Source: Durusdinium trenchii (taxonomy: Eukaryota > Sar > Dinophyceae > Suessiales > Symbiodiniaceae). Taken from it: DNA of 64,000 bases. This document shows positions 29,101-44,100 of the stretch, in pieces. The stretch is taken from assembly GCA_963970005.1 (NCBI GenBank), contig CAXAMN010004224.1, positions 221,108 to 285,107 of the forward strand. The letters run 5' to 3'. How positions within the stretch are numbered: the first letter of the stretch is position 1; each line of letters starts with the position of its first letter. The position numbers and the translations under genes were made by a program. The notes beneath the pieces were generated by a model that searched no databases, was not told where the DNA came from, and saw only the letters and a list, made by a program, of their open reading frames with translations.

Positions 29101-32100
29101 CTGTCTTCGTAGCTGCTGCACCATGTCCTCCGAGATGGACGAGTCCTCCCTTGCACCAAAGGGCACTGACTTCAACCCCATAAGTCCCTGGTTCTTTTCC
29201 GATCCGGGATTCGAAAAGGCTGCGGTTGTCCAGCGGTTTGAGGGGTTGGTTGATTTAGGGACAAAGATAAGCGAACAAAAGGCCCGTAGCCTTTGGATGT
29301 TACAAGGGGTTTTGGCTCCGTGGCCTTGTCACGCACATGAAGCTCCGTGGCCACGAGGCTAGCTGTTGATACACTGTTGCACCGGAAAGTGGTCATCCGA
29401 TTGAATATGGTCTGAAATCAGTATCCATGTAACCATGGATTGTTCCAGGGAGTGTTCCAGGTTTAGCTGTAATATAAATTGGGTAAAAGATGCTTACGAT
29501 GTTTGAGAAAGGTCTTGAACCTAACCATCATCCACTCTTGCGGCATGGGATATATAAGAGAGAGTGTAAACAAGCAACGCAAAACCAGCTTCTCCAAAGT
29601 GACCTTTGTGGAGTCCTTGTTTGTGACTCTCTATGCAGGCAGAAGTCACCTCAAACCAGGGGATCAAGTTCGGTCACTTTGAAGAACCTAAGTCACTTAA
29701 GAGATAGTAGTGTAAAAGTTCTGTTTGTCACCCTATGCAGCAGGCCTAAGTCACCTCAAACCAGGAATTGACATGTTCTTTCATGATGGTATATCCTCTT
29801 CCAAGAGTGGAGTGTTCCCACTCTTCGTGGCCCTGTGGGACGCGATGGGACGGTCCAGTCACCCAGTCCAGTCGAAGTGTGCCAGTCCAAATGCTGATGA
29901 CCAGGATCATCCTGTCTGGGTGTCCTGTCTATAGGTCTACCCTACCCCCAGACAGGGCACCCAGACAGGAAGTGCTAGGTATGGATGTTTCCCCACAAAG
30001 GAACCGCTTCAGACCGCGTTGCGTCCCTCTGCACCTCCCGAGGCGGAGCCGGAGCCCGGAGCCGATCAACGGCTAGGTCCCAGATCCACATCCTCACAGT
30101 TGGATGAAGAGTTATAGGACACACGGTGTGTTGAGATAGGCTTCAAGTTGATCCATCGCTTGGCTTCAGCGCCGCGGCCAGCGCAGCCGGACTCCCTGAA
30201 ACAGCTTCGCCACGCGAACGAGCGCGCGACGCACATGGAGATCCACGCGGAGGTAGATCCTGAGTGCCTGGAGGCCAAACTCTTCGAGGCCCGCTTGGAG
30301 CTGAAAGCCCTCGTTGGCAAGTAGAAGAAGGCTTTGAGAGCAGCCAAGGCGGGGAGTCGGAAGTCTTGTTTGGAGAATTTGGTGGGCAGGAATAGAATCA
30401 GGGTACTTACCTGGGGTCTTGGATAGCGCTTCCTTCTTGAACAGATCTCTTCAAATCAACTCTCTCAGAGGGCCTTGTGCGTTTCTGCATGCAGTTCTTC
30501 AACCTGACCACTGCTCGACTCCATCGAGTCGTCCTTTTTCCTATGGGAAACAAATACTGTAATTGATTTTCAAAGCCGTTAAACACCCCACCGAACCGAA
30601 CGAGGCTTTGGACTCAAATCTGATACGAGGCTTTGCCAAGCATAGAGGACTGGGGATGTGCTTTGTGGGATTTGTGGGGTAATTTTCAGCGATACATACA
30701 GTAGGCATAGAGGCCATCGCTAGTTAGGTTGGAGGCCATTGCTAGTAGTAGGCATTTAGTAGGCCTTTGAGCCCACCTTTGACACGTTCCGGTGCTTCGG
30801 CGATCTCTGATCCGGGTTCCAGTTCCAGATGGTGCAGGTTCCTCTTCTCCCATGACTTTCATGGCGCAGACCTGCAGACCTGTCTGCTCATGAGCGAAGA
30901 ATTGAACCCTCCCACGTACGCCACGCCCACCCCCGGTACGCCGGTCGGACGAAGGTCCGGGTCGAGCGGTGGGGGTCGAGCGGTGGGCGGTGCTTGGAGC
31001 GGGGCCGGACCAGACACCTTCTGGGAGGCGTGTCTTCCGGGAGGCGTGGGGTCCTACCGGACGAAGGGAAGCGTGAGGCCAAAGAAATCCGGGAGCTGGA
31101 GCTGGTGGTGGCCAAAGCCAAAGCGAATGCTCAAGCTGAGAAGCTCTCAGAGAAAAAGGACTTTGCACAGATCGCGCAGATCGTGGAGAAGGACCTGGGG
31201 TCCAGAAGGAATGAAAAGGAACATGGTCTCAGTTTCCCCTTCCCAAAATCCAGAGTAAAGAAGGACCAAACTCAAACAGCATCCTCACAGTGAGCTGGAC
31301 CTCACCCCAAGGGAAGGATCGTGTTTTGGTGGGGTTTGGAGATGTTGGAGACCTGCGCAGCATGCTGGGACTCTGTGAGTTGTTTGCGTGAAAGGAACTA
31401 CAGAATGTCGAAGTCCAACAAATGAAGCTTGGCAGATTTGGGCAGAAACGAAGACCAAGGAGCCAGAGGTTTCGTATGGCTTTGTTGTGAGTTCGGTCTT
31501 CTTTATAGTGTTTCTTTTGCTTGTGTGTTCGGCCTCGTGCTGCGTGTGTCCGTAAACACCGGGCCGAGTCAGCCGAGTCGCGATTTGGGAGCAGACCGGA
31601 CCCCATCTCTTCAAGAGCAAGAGCAGAATGTGTCCAAAGTACTTTTCACTTCCAGGAGTTCCGAATTTTTTTTGTTGGAGGGGTAGGATGGGGTAGGATG
31701 GGTGCGGAACTTGGAAGTCGGGGTGCCCCTGTCACGTCCACTCCCTTGGGGTCTAAAGAGATGTATAAAGGCAATACCTTTGGAACTGCTGTTTTCGGAG
31801 GTCCAGTCCCTTCCGGGGGGGGTGCCAACTCCCTGCCGGGACCGGGACATCACCGCGACGTCCTGAGGGCGCGTCCGGCGTTGGTCGAGCGCTTGAACGA
31901 CAAGAACCAACATCCCGATGGCTGCTCTGGACGCTTCGATGGCCAAGGAGACGTGCGGGGAGACGTTCGGGGATGGTACTTAAAAGGATCAGGGTTGGAA
32001 GAGAACGGAAGTTGGAGAGCGCAAGCTGGAAGGAAGATAAGGAAGGGACTCTCTGAACTTTCTAAAATTGCACTGGAATCAAACAAAGTGCGGATCATGA

Positions 32101-35100
32101 TGTCATGTCGTGGACATCTTCCTTTGGCCATACTTGATACCTTTTGAAATATTTGCTTTTTTATCTATTGACAGAGACGATAAGGCGGCCACGACATCTC
32201 TTTGGATCCTTGTTCCTTGGACCTCCAGTCCAGCCGTTTCGACCTGATCATGGGGCCGCTTCAAGTCAAGAGCGCCGGTTGCTTGATAGAGGTGAGGGAT
32301 GTGATAAGGGCACCGTCACCTCCTTCCTCCATGTTTCGCATCCAACTCCTTGGAACTGGTAGATGCTGGTAGGTTCGGACATCATTGGACCGGATGAAAG
32401 CACGCTGGTCGGGCTGGGGAAGGCCTCCTCCTTTTGCCAAGACTTGAAAAGAACCGGGGAAGGCCTCCACCTTTGAGGTTCTGTTTGCTTCTTGTTGATT
32501 TACGCTCGGACTCAGAAATGGACGTGGAAAACCACCACCTGTTTTGGTCTGCCATATTCCATGTAACCATGGATTGTTCCAGAGGGCATATATATTGAAT
32601 TTCCCTCCTCATTTGGAAGTCCGAAGTTGGGAAGCTTCATTTTGGGCTCTGCTCTTCTTCCTCAGCTCAGTCTGAGGAAAAGATCTCCGCAGGGACCGAA
32701 AGAGCTTCATGAAAGAATTTCAGGACTTGGGTCGGTCGTGCGGAAGAAGGTGTTCCGCTTGCACCTCTTCTCACTTGGTCGCTCTGGGCTGAAATTGGTT
32801 CTTCATGCACGATTTCGTGGTCACTGCTGTAGACCAGTCCGGGGAATACACCACTGCACCACTCACATCTTTTGGCAGAACTCCGGCGAGCAACTGGTGA
32901 TGTTCTTCTTGAAGCTGTGAACAGCTTTGGTTGGTGGACGTGGACCTATCTTTTGCCATCTTCCCAAGAGCGACGGATCTTCGGTCCACGAGCCACAGAT
33001 CAAGAGAGTCCGTCCATGAACGGAAGTGGTGAGTCATGAACCTAAAATCATCTGCGACAAAATGGGACACTCCGAGTGGGACTCACACTATGGGAATCTA
33101 TGGGACACTCATCCGAATATCTGCCTGTTCCTCATCTGCAAGAATCTGCAAGATATGGGACACTCCCCTGTTCCGTGGTTTATGCCTACATTCACCCCCC
33201 CAAACCACCCCAATGTGGGCAAATATGCCAGTCCCATGGAGTGTTTGGGTATGGGACTCCCCTGTGGTCTTCGGTTGATCCGGGGCCGTTCCTAAAACCG
33301 CTCATCGCCGGAAGGAGAGCGACCGCATGGCGAATCTGGCGTGCCGCAAGGCCGAGGCGAAGCCTGGAGTGCAGGAGCATGGCGAAGCCTTTGAAATGAC
33401 TCGCAATACTCGTAGGATTGGGAGTCCAATCATTGGAGCAATCAGGCTGAACTCCCTTCATGGATCTTCATGATTTACAAACATGTGGGTGGGTCAGGGC
33501 ACTGAACTCGCCCCACAAAGGAACGCGATTTCGACCGAGACCAGGTATCATGGTGCCATGACAGGCTGAGGCGCCTAAGGTTCTGGGGGAATCATCGAGA
33601 AATTGACTGATTTGGGGTTGACCAGAAACATCCCCAACGCCGTTCGGTGTCAGAGGTGAAAACATTCCAAGAGCCATTCCAAAGTTCCGAACTGATTGAA
33701 ACTCATGACGTCAACCAGTGGATCCATGATGGTTCATAGTCACCTCTTCTTCGCGGCAAAAGGGGGAGTTCCAGGGTGTTGCTTCACCCCATCTTGGGTC
33801 TTGCCGCTTGCTCCCAAAGCATGGCCCCTCCTTCGACCTTCCTCCTTGTCGCACGGGCTGACCAACAGGACGGCGACTTCATCGGAGGTGCTGACTTGAA
33901 GGCGGCCACAGCCCACCGCGTGAAGCCAACCAGTGAGTATCGGGTCACAGGGCCCCCCGGGGCTGCATAGCAAAGTGCACTGAGGATCTCCAGACTTGGA
34001 CCGAAAGCATTCTGCTCAACGCCGCTAGACATCGAGTTTCCATAGCCGAAGTCGGTTCCAGGCGGTTCCAGGATTTTGCCCCTTTGGTGGAACCTTTCGA
34101 AATGACAGTATCACCGGGGAGCACATGGGAGCACATGCTTGAATGCCTCTCAGAAGGTTTAGTTCTCAATGGTAAGGCTGTTTGGCTGCTGAGAACTTTA
34201 GTTGGATGGTGTCATTTGGCTATTCAGTGGTACTTTCTGGACTTGGAGGAAGGCATTGCGTGAGCACTTGCTCCTCACGGCATGAGATATCCACTGTACC
34301 ATTCCAATACGGGGGGGGGCAAGAGTCCACCTGGGCCCCAAGAGTCCACCCTAGCTGCTAGGGGAGTCTTTCCAACATCAGCTGACTGCTATACCTCCCC
34401 CCCCGGCCCGCGGCCCTAGCGGCCCTAGCAAGCGGCAGCGAAAAAACACAAGAAAGGAAAAACGGCTATACAGCGTCAGGTGATGAGCCAGGAATTTTGC
34501 CAGAACCCATTGGTTTTCCTAAGGATGTTTGCACTACAAAACGAGATCAACCCATTGGGCAACTTTTGGGGCACTGAAGGTCCGAGCTACGTACTACGCA
34601 GCGAAGTTGGACGCCACGCTGCTTCTCATGTGAAGACTCCTATCTGCTTCACTGGAGCTACCTGGAGTCCATAGTTTCTATTTGACGGTCCAGTCAAGGG
34701 ATGCTTCTCTAGCAGAAGAACTCCAGGCTGGAACCAGTGATGGTCCTCTAGCTAACTGGCTAATGGGTTCTGTTACAGGTCTAGCTGGGTCCTCTCATCT
34801 TCCATGGCCGCCATCAGCTTTCAGAACTGCCTGACTGTGTGTCGGGTGGCGGTGGCTGACCCGCGCAGATGCCATCAGTTTTGGTGTCCAGCCACAGATG
34901 CCATCCACAAGGGATGGTGCTGGACCAAGCAGTGGGAGTGGATCCAAAAGTATGGGCTGAAGGTGAATTGGATCCATGTCGTCCTTTTGCTGATGGCAAA
35001 CATTGAAGGCGTCGCATCCATCGAGATCCGAATGTTCCCATGGATTTGAGGCTGAACAGTTCGCATCAACAGTTCGGCTGAACAGAAAACCGTGTTTTTT

Positions 35101-38100
35101 GTTTGTATCCTTACACTCCTAGGTGAACTCACGTGGGCCCGGGTCGAACGGCACCCTGAAGTCGACTGTTTTCCTCTAGCTCCACCAGTGGTTTTCAGGG
35201 TCCAGGGAATCGTTGGAAAAGCGGGGTACAGATACTTGCTGATGGTGCTACATTCTTTTGGATCAGATACTCGCTGCGGTAGACTCTTAGTGTTCAAGAA
35301 TTTGAGGCCGCGGCCGATGTGAAACAGACGAGCGAAACGAGACATGCCGAGTTGGACAAAAAGGGCACGGCAGCTCGACGAAGCAGCTCAGCAGCAGTTC
35401 TTGACCAGATGCTATACCTCTTCCTGGTATTTGTAGCAGTGCTAAATACCCAAAATGGGTCATGTATCTCAATTATGGGAGGCCGTTTGGAGGCGTCCTC
35501 GCCCCAAACCCTGCCCTGCTGGCAGGTTGCTTCCTTCGATCTTCCGTCTCGATCCCCTTAACACCACCCACGTGGCGCTGGTCTCTCAACTGGGTCGCTC
35601 TCTCCGTCTGGCCGTCTGGCCGTGGCCGTGCAGGACACCTTGAAGGGCGGAGCCAAGAAGCCGGAATTAGCCAAGTGCCCTGGCCGCGGCTGCGCTCGCA
35701 CGCGCGTCTCTGCGGGACTCAGCGGGGAGCCAGGGCGGGAGGGCTGCGGCTAGGCTGCGATGATAGGGGTATGCCACGGTGGTCGTTGTGGGTTGGTGGT
35801 TTAGGTGCGGGACGGGGGTAGACGGATCTGGCTCCTTTTCATCGGTGGCCGGGTGTCTGGGGTTCTTCTCGACTGCCCAAGCTCTCGGAAATGCTCGAGC
35901 TCGAGCTGTGCCTCCTGCCATGCAAGGTATGCCATGGGGTTAAACATGGTTAAACGCTTCAGCATGTTTCGAGTGTCAATTGGTTTGGGAAATAGTATAA
36001 CATGTTGATGTGTGTCTGTTGAAGCTTCAAGCTGACACCAGGGGCCCTTCCAATAAACCATGTTCATTCTTCGGTTCAAGCATACAGATGGTGAATTCCA
36101 CCAAATGGCAGCGACCTGCTCTCCCTCTCTGCTCTCAGGCAAGTATGCTGTTCCCCCACATCTCTTGATGTTCCTGGTCCTTCATCCTTCCGACCCTTCA
36201 ACCTGCCGACCCCACCCGAGACAAATAAGATTTGAACAGGTACTGGTCCAAAGACACAGCAGCAGAGCTGTGTTTCCTTTGACGCCACCACCCCAAACAA
36301 CCAGAAAACCTCTCAAATGGCGCGAGGACGGCCGAACGCCGACCCGACGCAAGCTTCAGACCCCTTCGGACCTGAGGCTCCTTTGCGACAACAGCGCCGA
36401 TGATGTGGACGCTCGGCCGATCCTGGCCCAGCCGAGAGCGCTCCTACATGCTGATCGATCTGAGTGCCATGTTTTATTTTTCCAGAAGAGGCCCTCCTTG
36501 GGTGCTGTTTGAGGTCTCTTCCGGTGGCTTGTTCCCTTTCTTTGATTTCTTCGGGAATCATGACCAAATCCCCGATGACTCCGGCTGATTGGAACGAACG
36601 ATTCGAACGACATCTCCTCGATCCAGAAGAGGATGGTCCAGGGCAGCCTTGGTCCAGGAAGTGTCAGACTAGGTGACTAGCTCTTTAGTTCTGCAGGATA
36701 GGCAGGGTGCACCCGACTCTATAGATTCTATATGGGTTATACAGTACATGGTTATACAACGTTGAAGCTACACCGGTTCAACATATTTCAGGGTTCCCAG
36801 TTCATGCATATAGTTGTAGCCCCCTTAGTGTTTTTGCAAGTTGATTTCCAGAGGTGCCTATTTTTTATCCTTATTTGCAAGATTCTTTCACGGGCCAACT
36901 CAGGCAGCAACCTTTGGCTGGCGAGAGCATGCCAAGATCTACTTTTCTTGGTGAACATGTGCAATCCCGAGCCCCAAAGTATAGAAAGTCAGTCCCCAAG
37001 TCGATCGAATTTGGAACCATCACATCCCGTCTTTAACACATTCCTTCAACTTTGTTGCAGTTGAACTGCCAAGGGATCGAAGACTAGACATCCCAACCCC
37101 AGCTCTCCTGGATGTTCCATCCCATTCACGGTCTCCTCTGCCTGTATTCACAGCTGTTCAGACCAAGCCGCGTGGCTGGGCGCGGAGCCCCGGGCACCAA
37201 CGCCGGGTTCGCACAAAAGGTGCGCCGATGCTGCCATGCTCGCATCCACGCGCTCCAGCCGCGAATGCTGCGTGTACAGCGCCTGCCCGAACAGCGAGAG
37301 CGAGGACGAGAGTTCCGAAGGACCTTTCAAAGAAGAGGTGGGGGGGTGGCGTCTTTCCTGGATTTTGGATTGGGTCTTTAGATGGGGTGAAGGGGGTGAT
37401 GGGGTGAGTCAATGCATGAAGCTTGGTATTTGGAAGCTCCAAACAATGAGTGGGACAAATCCACGGCTCCAGGCCTTCAGAAGCTCTCCGAGTCAGTCTC
37501 CCGCTCTCCAGGTCAGTCGGCCAGACAGTACCTTCACCAAGGGCGAGCGGCCCGAGAACTTGGATTCGCAGGTCCGTTTTGAAGAGGACATGCCGCTGGG
37601 ATCGGTCTCGACTCGAGTGGAGGTCGACCTGTGGGGCCAAAGAACAGGGTCGACCTGACGTGGTTCGGAGGTGTGACGATGGGTGTTCCAGGGTCGTCTA
37701 AGGATCCGAAGGATGGAGATACTTGGAGCCCTAGGGGCGCATGTGTTTGCGCCATGGGCGGCGCCATGGCATTTAGACTCTAGTCGTACGAGTCGATCAA
37801 GTACGTGTCGTTGGTGGTGGCTGGAGGGAGTGATACAGGTGAAGTTTCCGCGCGGACTGGCGCCTCCACAGGTCATGAGCGTTCTGAAGAACGCTGAAGA
37901 AGGTGGTGTCACACTTACTGTAACGATCCTTTCTTCAGTGCTCGGGGATGCAGACATATCGGGTTTTGGTCCTTTCGAATCACATCCAGACCGCACAGGA
38001 CCGGACGGACCGGACGGCAGAGACACTGAGGTACGATGCGGTCACCGTGGCTGCTTTCGGTGGAGTGGTCTTGCAGCTGCCCAGTGGGTGCATCAAAGTG

Positions 38101-41100
38101 CATCCGGCGCCACGGTCGAAGTCGAGAGCTGCTTTCCGGACGGTGAGATCTGGTCGAGAGTGTGCGATCGATTGGTTTGGTTCCGGGGGGGAGGTGACTA
38201 ATGATCTGTATAGCAGAGAATGTAGCAGAGCCGGCATGGTTTGGTGTAGCAGAGCCGCTTGCCGACACATGCGAGCTCAGGCTCGCTATGCCAAGGACGA
38301 CGCCCGTTCTTCGCGTTGCGTCGTCACTTCTTCACGCGGGCGTCGTTCCCGCTTCCGGGCCGTTCGTTCAGGGCTCTGTGTGGGTCGTCCGAGGTGTTCA
38401 TGTTCGTGCTTTGTGTGCCGCTCTTCATGTCCCAGCAAGCTGCCCTGCTCTACCTCCGGCTGGGCCAGGCTTTGGGTCACCACGCGCGTTGTTCGGGCGA
38501 ACTGGGTCACGCCCCGAAGCTCGCGTTCGGGGTATATATATATATACCAGGGAATCCAAATGTGCATTTTTTTTTGTTCAAACACGTTCGCACAAAAAAT
38601 CCATGCATCCGGCCTTTTTTGTCAAATGGACAAATTTTCTGGAATTCCTCCAAATATTGGGTTTGATTGGGTTTTATCAATATATTTTTTTGGGTTTTTG
38701 TCGATAAAATGTTGATAAAGTTTGGGTTTCATATGGGTACGCTTTTGTACGGTATTGTTTTTCTGTCCATACGGCTAAATACGCTAATTCGTTAATTAAA
38801 TGTCCATACGATAAATTCTGTCCAAATACGGCCTTCGCACAAAAAAAAGTGTTCATACGCCTTTCCAGGTATATATATGTGGTGGGGAGTAGGTATTTTT
38901 GATAGTATAACTATTTGCATATAGATAGGGAAACATCTCGATACTCGGCCCCTTCATTCATCTGGAACTAGACATCCTTATTGCCTTACGCATCCGGATC
39001 CAGGCACCTTTTCACTCGTGGGGCGACCGTCCTGAAACGAGAGAACTTTCCGGTTAAACGGCTTCTGTTCTCTCGTTGCGTCGGAAACCTATAGAGACCT
39101 ACCAGCATCCGACTTCACAGGTGTTTCCTGGTGACAACAGGTGCCCAGAAACCACCTGTTAGTGTCCCAAAACAGCCTGGCCAGGAGGGTCCTGGTATAG
39201 GGGCCAAGGTAGTCGACGGAGACCGCTCTGATCGCAGTGTCTGAAGACACCGCTCACTCGTTGGGAACCAGTACTTCCATCGCTCCCTGCTGTCCGGCGC
39301 TCTGCTTGATGGAGCCAGTTAACACCTCGATTTGGCAGGATGTTCTACTTGTGATTATGTTGACTTGGTTGGTGGGCCAACTTTTCAGATTCCATGGTGA
39401 ATGAACATATTATGTTGGATATGCCCCACCCATCCCCACCCGCCCGCACGACGACCTTGATCCAAAAGGGAAAGTGAAGGAGAATTTGGAACATTTGGAA
39501 CGCATCGGACCCGACTCAACATGTTGTTCTTTTTGATCTCTCTTTGATTCTCTTTTGACATCATCCAATGAAATCCAACATCAACTCCACCCAGTTCCAG
39601 CCCCGCAAGGTTCCCGGGGGCTCCGGAGCGCACCTTCCAAAGCGCCGCGCACGAACCCGTTGTTCGTCCTTTCTTCGCTGTGGGTTTTCAGGACTTGGAC
39701 GCGCCGGTGCACGGCGAGGGCGTGGAAGGGGAGCTGCAGCTGATTTTGCCCTTCGCCAAGGCGCGGCACGTGGGGCCCGCGACCCTGAGAACGGCCGGTA
39801 GAGTTCGGTGGGGCGCTGCCTGGGAAGCGTAGGGTGCCCAGCAGAGCACTGGAGACTGGAGAGGCGACTGGAGGGTCGGACCGACGTCTAGCTTGGGTCT
39901 AGTTCGATCATCCGACGTCCGTGGATCTCTTACATCCTGGCTTTTAGCTTGAGGAAAGATACTTAGATGATACTTGTAAGGAGGGGGAAGGGATACCAGC
40001 CTCTTAGACCAGTCGGTCCTGAATCCTTTGGGGTCGACGGGGTCTCAAATCCGGTAGGGCGGGACTTCACAGACCGGTTCTGGGCTGCGACCGGAGTCCC
40101 TTCCGCCGCGGGGCGGGATGGGGTGGCAGGTCTTAATGATCTACACCTTGGCCTTGATGCTCTTCCCTGAGCTGCTGGGCGCGCTGCGGCTCATGATGTT
40201 CCTGGCGAACCCCACCACCTGGACGGACATCCGGCGGATCGATCCCGCCACCAAGGAGAGGCGGCGGAGCGAATCGCCTGCGCTTGAAACGAACGGCAGG
40301 GTCGACGAGGGAAAGGGTGAGGACGAAGGTTTGGAGGTAGCCCGAGAAACCTGCGAAAAGTAGAGCAGTAAAGAGCTTGAAAGAGGGATAGACTCATAGG
40401 AAGGCACTGATGCAAAGATGATCTTGGGCCAAGTGCAGAACCTACAAGTTCCAGATCTAGTTTGCATCCCCTAGACTTCCAAGACCATTAAAAACATGGT
40501 TGACCTGGTGTTTGTAGTGTAAAACTGTAAAATCCTTAGTTGATTCGGGATTCAGCCTGTTAAATGAATGGTGGGCCAGGAAACCTAGGGATCCATCCTT
40601 TGGTTGCCAGAAGTCTTGCACAGATTGGAATGAACCTCGGTTTCTCGGGCAGTTGAACTGAACTTTCTTCCAGGAGTCACAGAGCCCGGGGTGGTGTGGT
40701 GTTTAGTCCCATCCAGTGAGTGGATGTTCTAGGCACCCCGACTTCCTCCATGGATAGCACACCGTCGAACGTGACTGCCGGTTCTTTGACTTTCCTTGTA
40801 CTGAAACGGGTCATCCGGAAGAAAGCCCCATGAATGCACGGCACATCACTGTCCCACAGCCAGAATAAGAGACCTCCAGGGTCTCCAGTGTTCTGATCTT
40901 GGGATTCAGGTGCGACACCACTTTGGGTCAAATGGTGCCACAACAAAGCCTGGTGAATCCCAGTGATTGTAGAGACGCAGACATGCAGCTTGTGCCTCAA
41001 AGATGCACCCTCCCTGAAACAATCCTGGAAGTAGAAAACAACCTGTTTGTAGAGGAAAACTAACTGCCTTCCTTGCAGGGCCATGTTCCACTTCCATGTT

Positions 41101-44100
41101 TGTTGGATGGAGTATGGACATGAGTCCCCCAGAAGCTCCCCTCGAGAGGGCGGTCTAGGGGAGTTCAAGATGCCGCAAAGGAATGTGATCTTTAGTGAGT
41201 TGGGACCTCCCAATGTACTCGTACCTCAAGTGGATCGCAGTGAGGTGCAGGAAGATCTGTTGGAAGATCTGTTGGACATGCGACGCTGGATCTCTTTGTA
41301 GGGAACCACTGTGCCAGCCTCGCATGAACATCATCCTCTCACGGCTCCATGGAGCGACAGCGGACCTAGCAGGAGTTCCTCCCATGGATTTGGTATCCCT
41401 GCTGCTGCTTGGCAACGATTCCGCGCCAAGATCGGGTGTGGCAAGGATCCTCCTTCGATCCTTCAGAGTGTCGTTCCTTTAGTGCCGTGGGTGGGAGAAC
41501 TCTGGCATGTTTGACCCAAGGAGGCAGCTGCGAGAGGAAGAGGAAGGGAAGGTTCGGACACCATTCAGCTTGTGACTTGCTCGGCTACTCTTGGACAATC
41601 TCCTGCACCACCTGACCTGCACAGGACTCAGATAGATTCGGACACCACTGCTTCCTCTCCACAGCAGGGATTTCCATGGTAACCCCGGTCTTCCCTACGT
41701 TTCTTGAAACTGCGAGGTCCCTCCATCAAAACACTGGGTCTCGGTGTGGGCCTGACTTGCGAGATGGTAACCTGTTGAATCCCAGGAGGTTTCCCCTGAA
41801 AGGAGTGTTTTCTCCCTATCGCTTTGGGCAAATACTACCATTTGCAGGATTACATTGGAGGATGCCCGTCGTTTCACTTGCAGTTTCCGTGCGATCAGCA
41901 CGTCCGCGAGCGCGATCAGCGTCCGCGAGCGCGATCAGCGCATTCCAGGCCTGGCACCGGTGGGTTTCGCCAGCGAGATGCTCAAGTTCTGCGCCGCTCG
42001 ACCCGAGTGCGGTCGAGAGTGTTTCGGGCGGAAAGGTGGTTTCGCGCGGAAAGGTGGGCGACCTCCTTGATTCGGGCTTTTTCCAAAGGTGTGTCTCGGT
42101 GCCTCCTGGACAAAACCAAGATGCTTTTTTGGGACGCGCAACTTGCAGCTTCGACATTTTGTCTTCGTGTGCACGTTCGTGGCGCGTCTGCACCATGTAA
42201 TAGCTAAGGACATGTCGCAAAGCATGTTCAGAGGGTGTTTGAGCGATTCGAAGAGGATTTGGTTCTCAACGTCGCTGCACCGCCCCCGCTCTCATCGGTA
42301 GGTTTCGAGTTCGGTGAGGGACGTTCGACGTTCGACGTGCGACGTGGCGGTGCGACGTGGCGAACGGTGGGGATCGTGCCCCAAAGGTGATCCGGTTTCT
42401 GGGAGAGGGGCTTGCAGTTGATGCCTTACTGATGGAGTCCACTAGTGGCGAATCTGCACAGTCTTGGATCCTGTTCGCCCAATGGAAGTGCTCTCAGACC
42501 CCAGTCACTGTATGGGACTGGCAGATTTTCTCATCAGTTCGGGTTTTTTGGAATGTCATGAGGAATGTAACGGCACGTATCATATTTTACTTATATTTAT
42601 AGATATTTTCATTCATGGAGTGTTTGGGTACTGCCATGTCAATGTGCCTTCCAAGACATCTGACATCCGAACTTTTGACATGTTTTACTCTCTTCTTCTA
42701 TAAACTCGACGCTGAAGAAATCTGAATTTCTGTACCAGGACCCACCTGGCCAGGCTGTTTTGGGACACCTGTTAGTGTGGTTTCTGGGCACCTGTTGTCA
42801 CCAGGAAACACCTGTTGGAGGGTGCTGGTAGATATTTGCTTGCAGGTCTCTCCATTGGTGTCCCCCGCCACGCTGTCAACGAGGTGGGCTACATAGTCCT
42901 AGTAGACTCTGTCAGCATCGTGCTGGTCTGCCGGTCAGTGCACGTGTCCTGGTCTGGAGGTGAAACAAACAGCATGGCACCTGGTGGTGGGTTTGGGGGG
43001 TAGGCTACATCAAGATGGCCTTTCACCGCCTTGCTTGGTTGCTTCATTGATGGGATATCCCGAAGTGGCACCTGGCACTGACCCCTTCGATTCTTGCCGA
43101 GGTCGAATATCATGGTGTGTAATGTAGACTCTTGATTGATACCCCCCATTTGAACTGGACATCCATGGAAAGTTTATTCATCAAGATTCATCAAGAGTCT
43201 ACATTTACTTGGAGAAAACCAGGTGTTTGATGTTTTTTTTTTTTTCTGGGGACCCTGGTAGCTGTGTGCGGTGATGCGGTGGATCAAAGGAGAAGACGTG
43301 ACTCCTCAGACGGCCCAAAGGAATCCGGGAATCCGGGCACGCGCGGGGTTCAACACTACACTCCATGGGACTGGAATATATGCCGCCCCATTGACCACCC
43401 CCCTGGCACCACCCCAATGTATGCCAAAACATGGCAGTCCGGGTTCGTCGCGTCTGGGTATGGCGTCGTGTTGGGTCGTGGTCGCTGCGTCGTCGTTTTT
43501 GGGTCGGACCCTCTAAGCATCTAAAAGGGCTGGGAGTCGGACCCTGGGCACAAGCGGGACTGGCACGTGTTGCATCGCCTGCGCGGCTGACCTGAACCAC
43601 AGAGATATGACCTGACGGCAGCGGTGTGGTGGTTCTGGAGTTGGTTCTTGTGAGATGAGACCAGCGGTTGGTTGGATCCTATTTAATGACGTCATACTCA
43701 TGACGTCGCAGTCAATGTAGATAGGGTAATGTAGACTCTTGATGAATAACTGCCCCCATTTTGATTGTAAGACCTTTGCATATGGGGGCTTGAAATATGA
43801 TCAAGGGTCTGCAGTACAAGAATTTCCCACAAATTGCTCATGTTCGATGTCTATTTGTGGTCATTGCTGGGACATGTTCTACATTCTGCACCAGTCTACA
43901 CTGTGTAGAGTCGCTTTCTATTTGTTGATGGAATCTGCAGAAGCACTGCAGGCAGAGCGAGAGAGAGAGAGAGACACACACACACACACACGCACGCACC
44001 CACACACACACACACACCCGCGCGTGCGCGCGTGTACAGTCGTGGTATAGCTTAGGGTGTGATGGCGAGAGTGTGTTCTTCCAAAGTTCTTCTTTTTCGG

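Larger units (their letters stand above)
27995..30186. other. Intron-like DNA with two foldback elements
   Basis: I could not find the fumarate reductase residues that should follow exon 3. A plus frame at 29123 (MSSEMDESSLAPKGTDFNPI) is a weak exon candidate. Foldback elements occupy 28869-29042. Confidence 0.4.
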
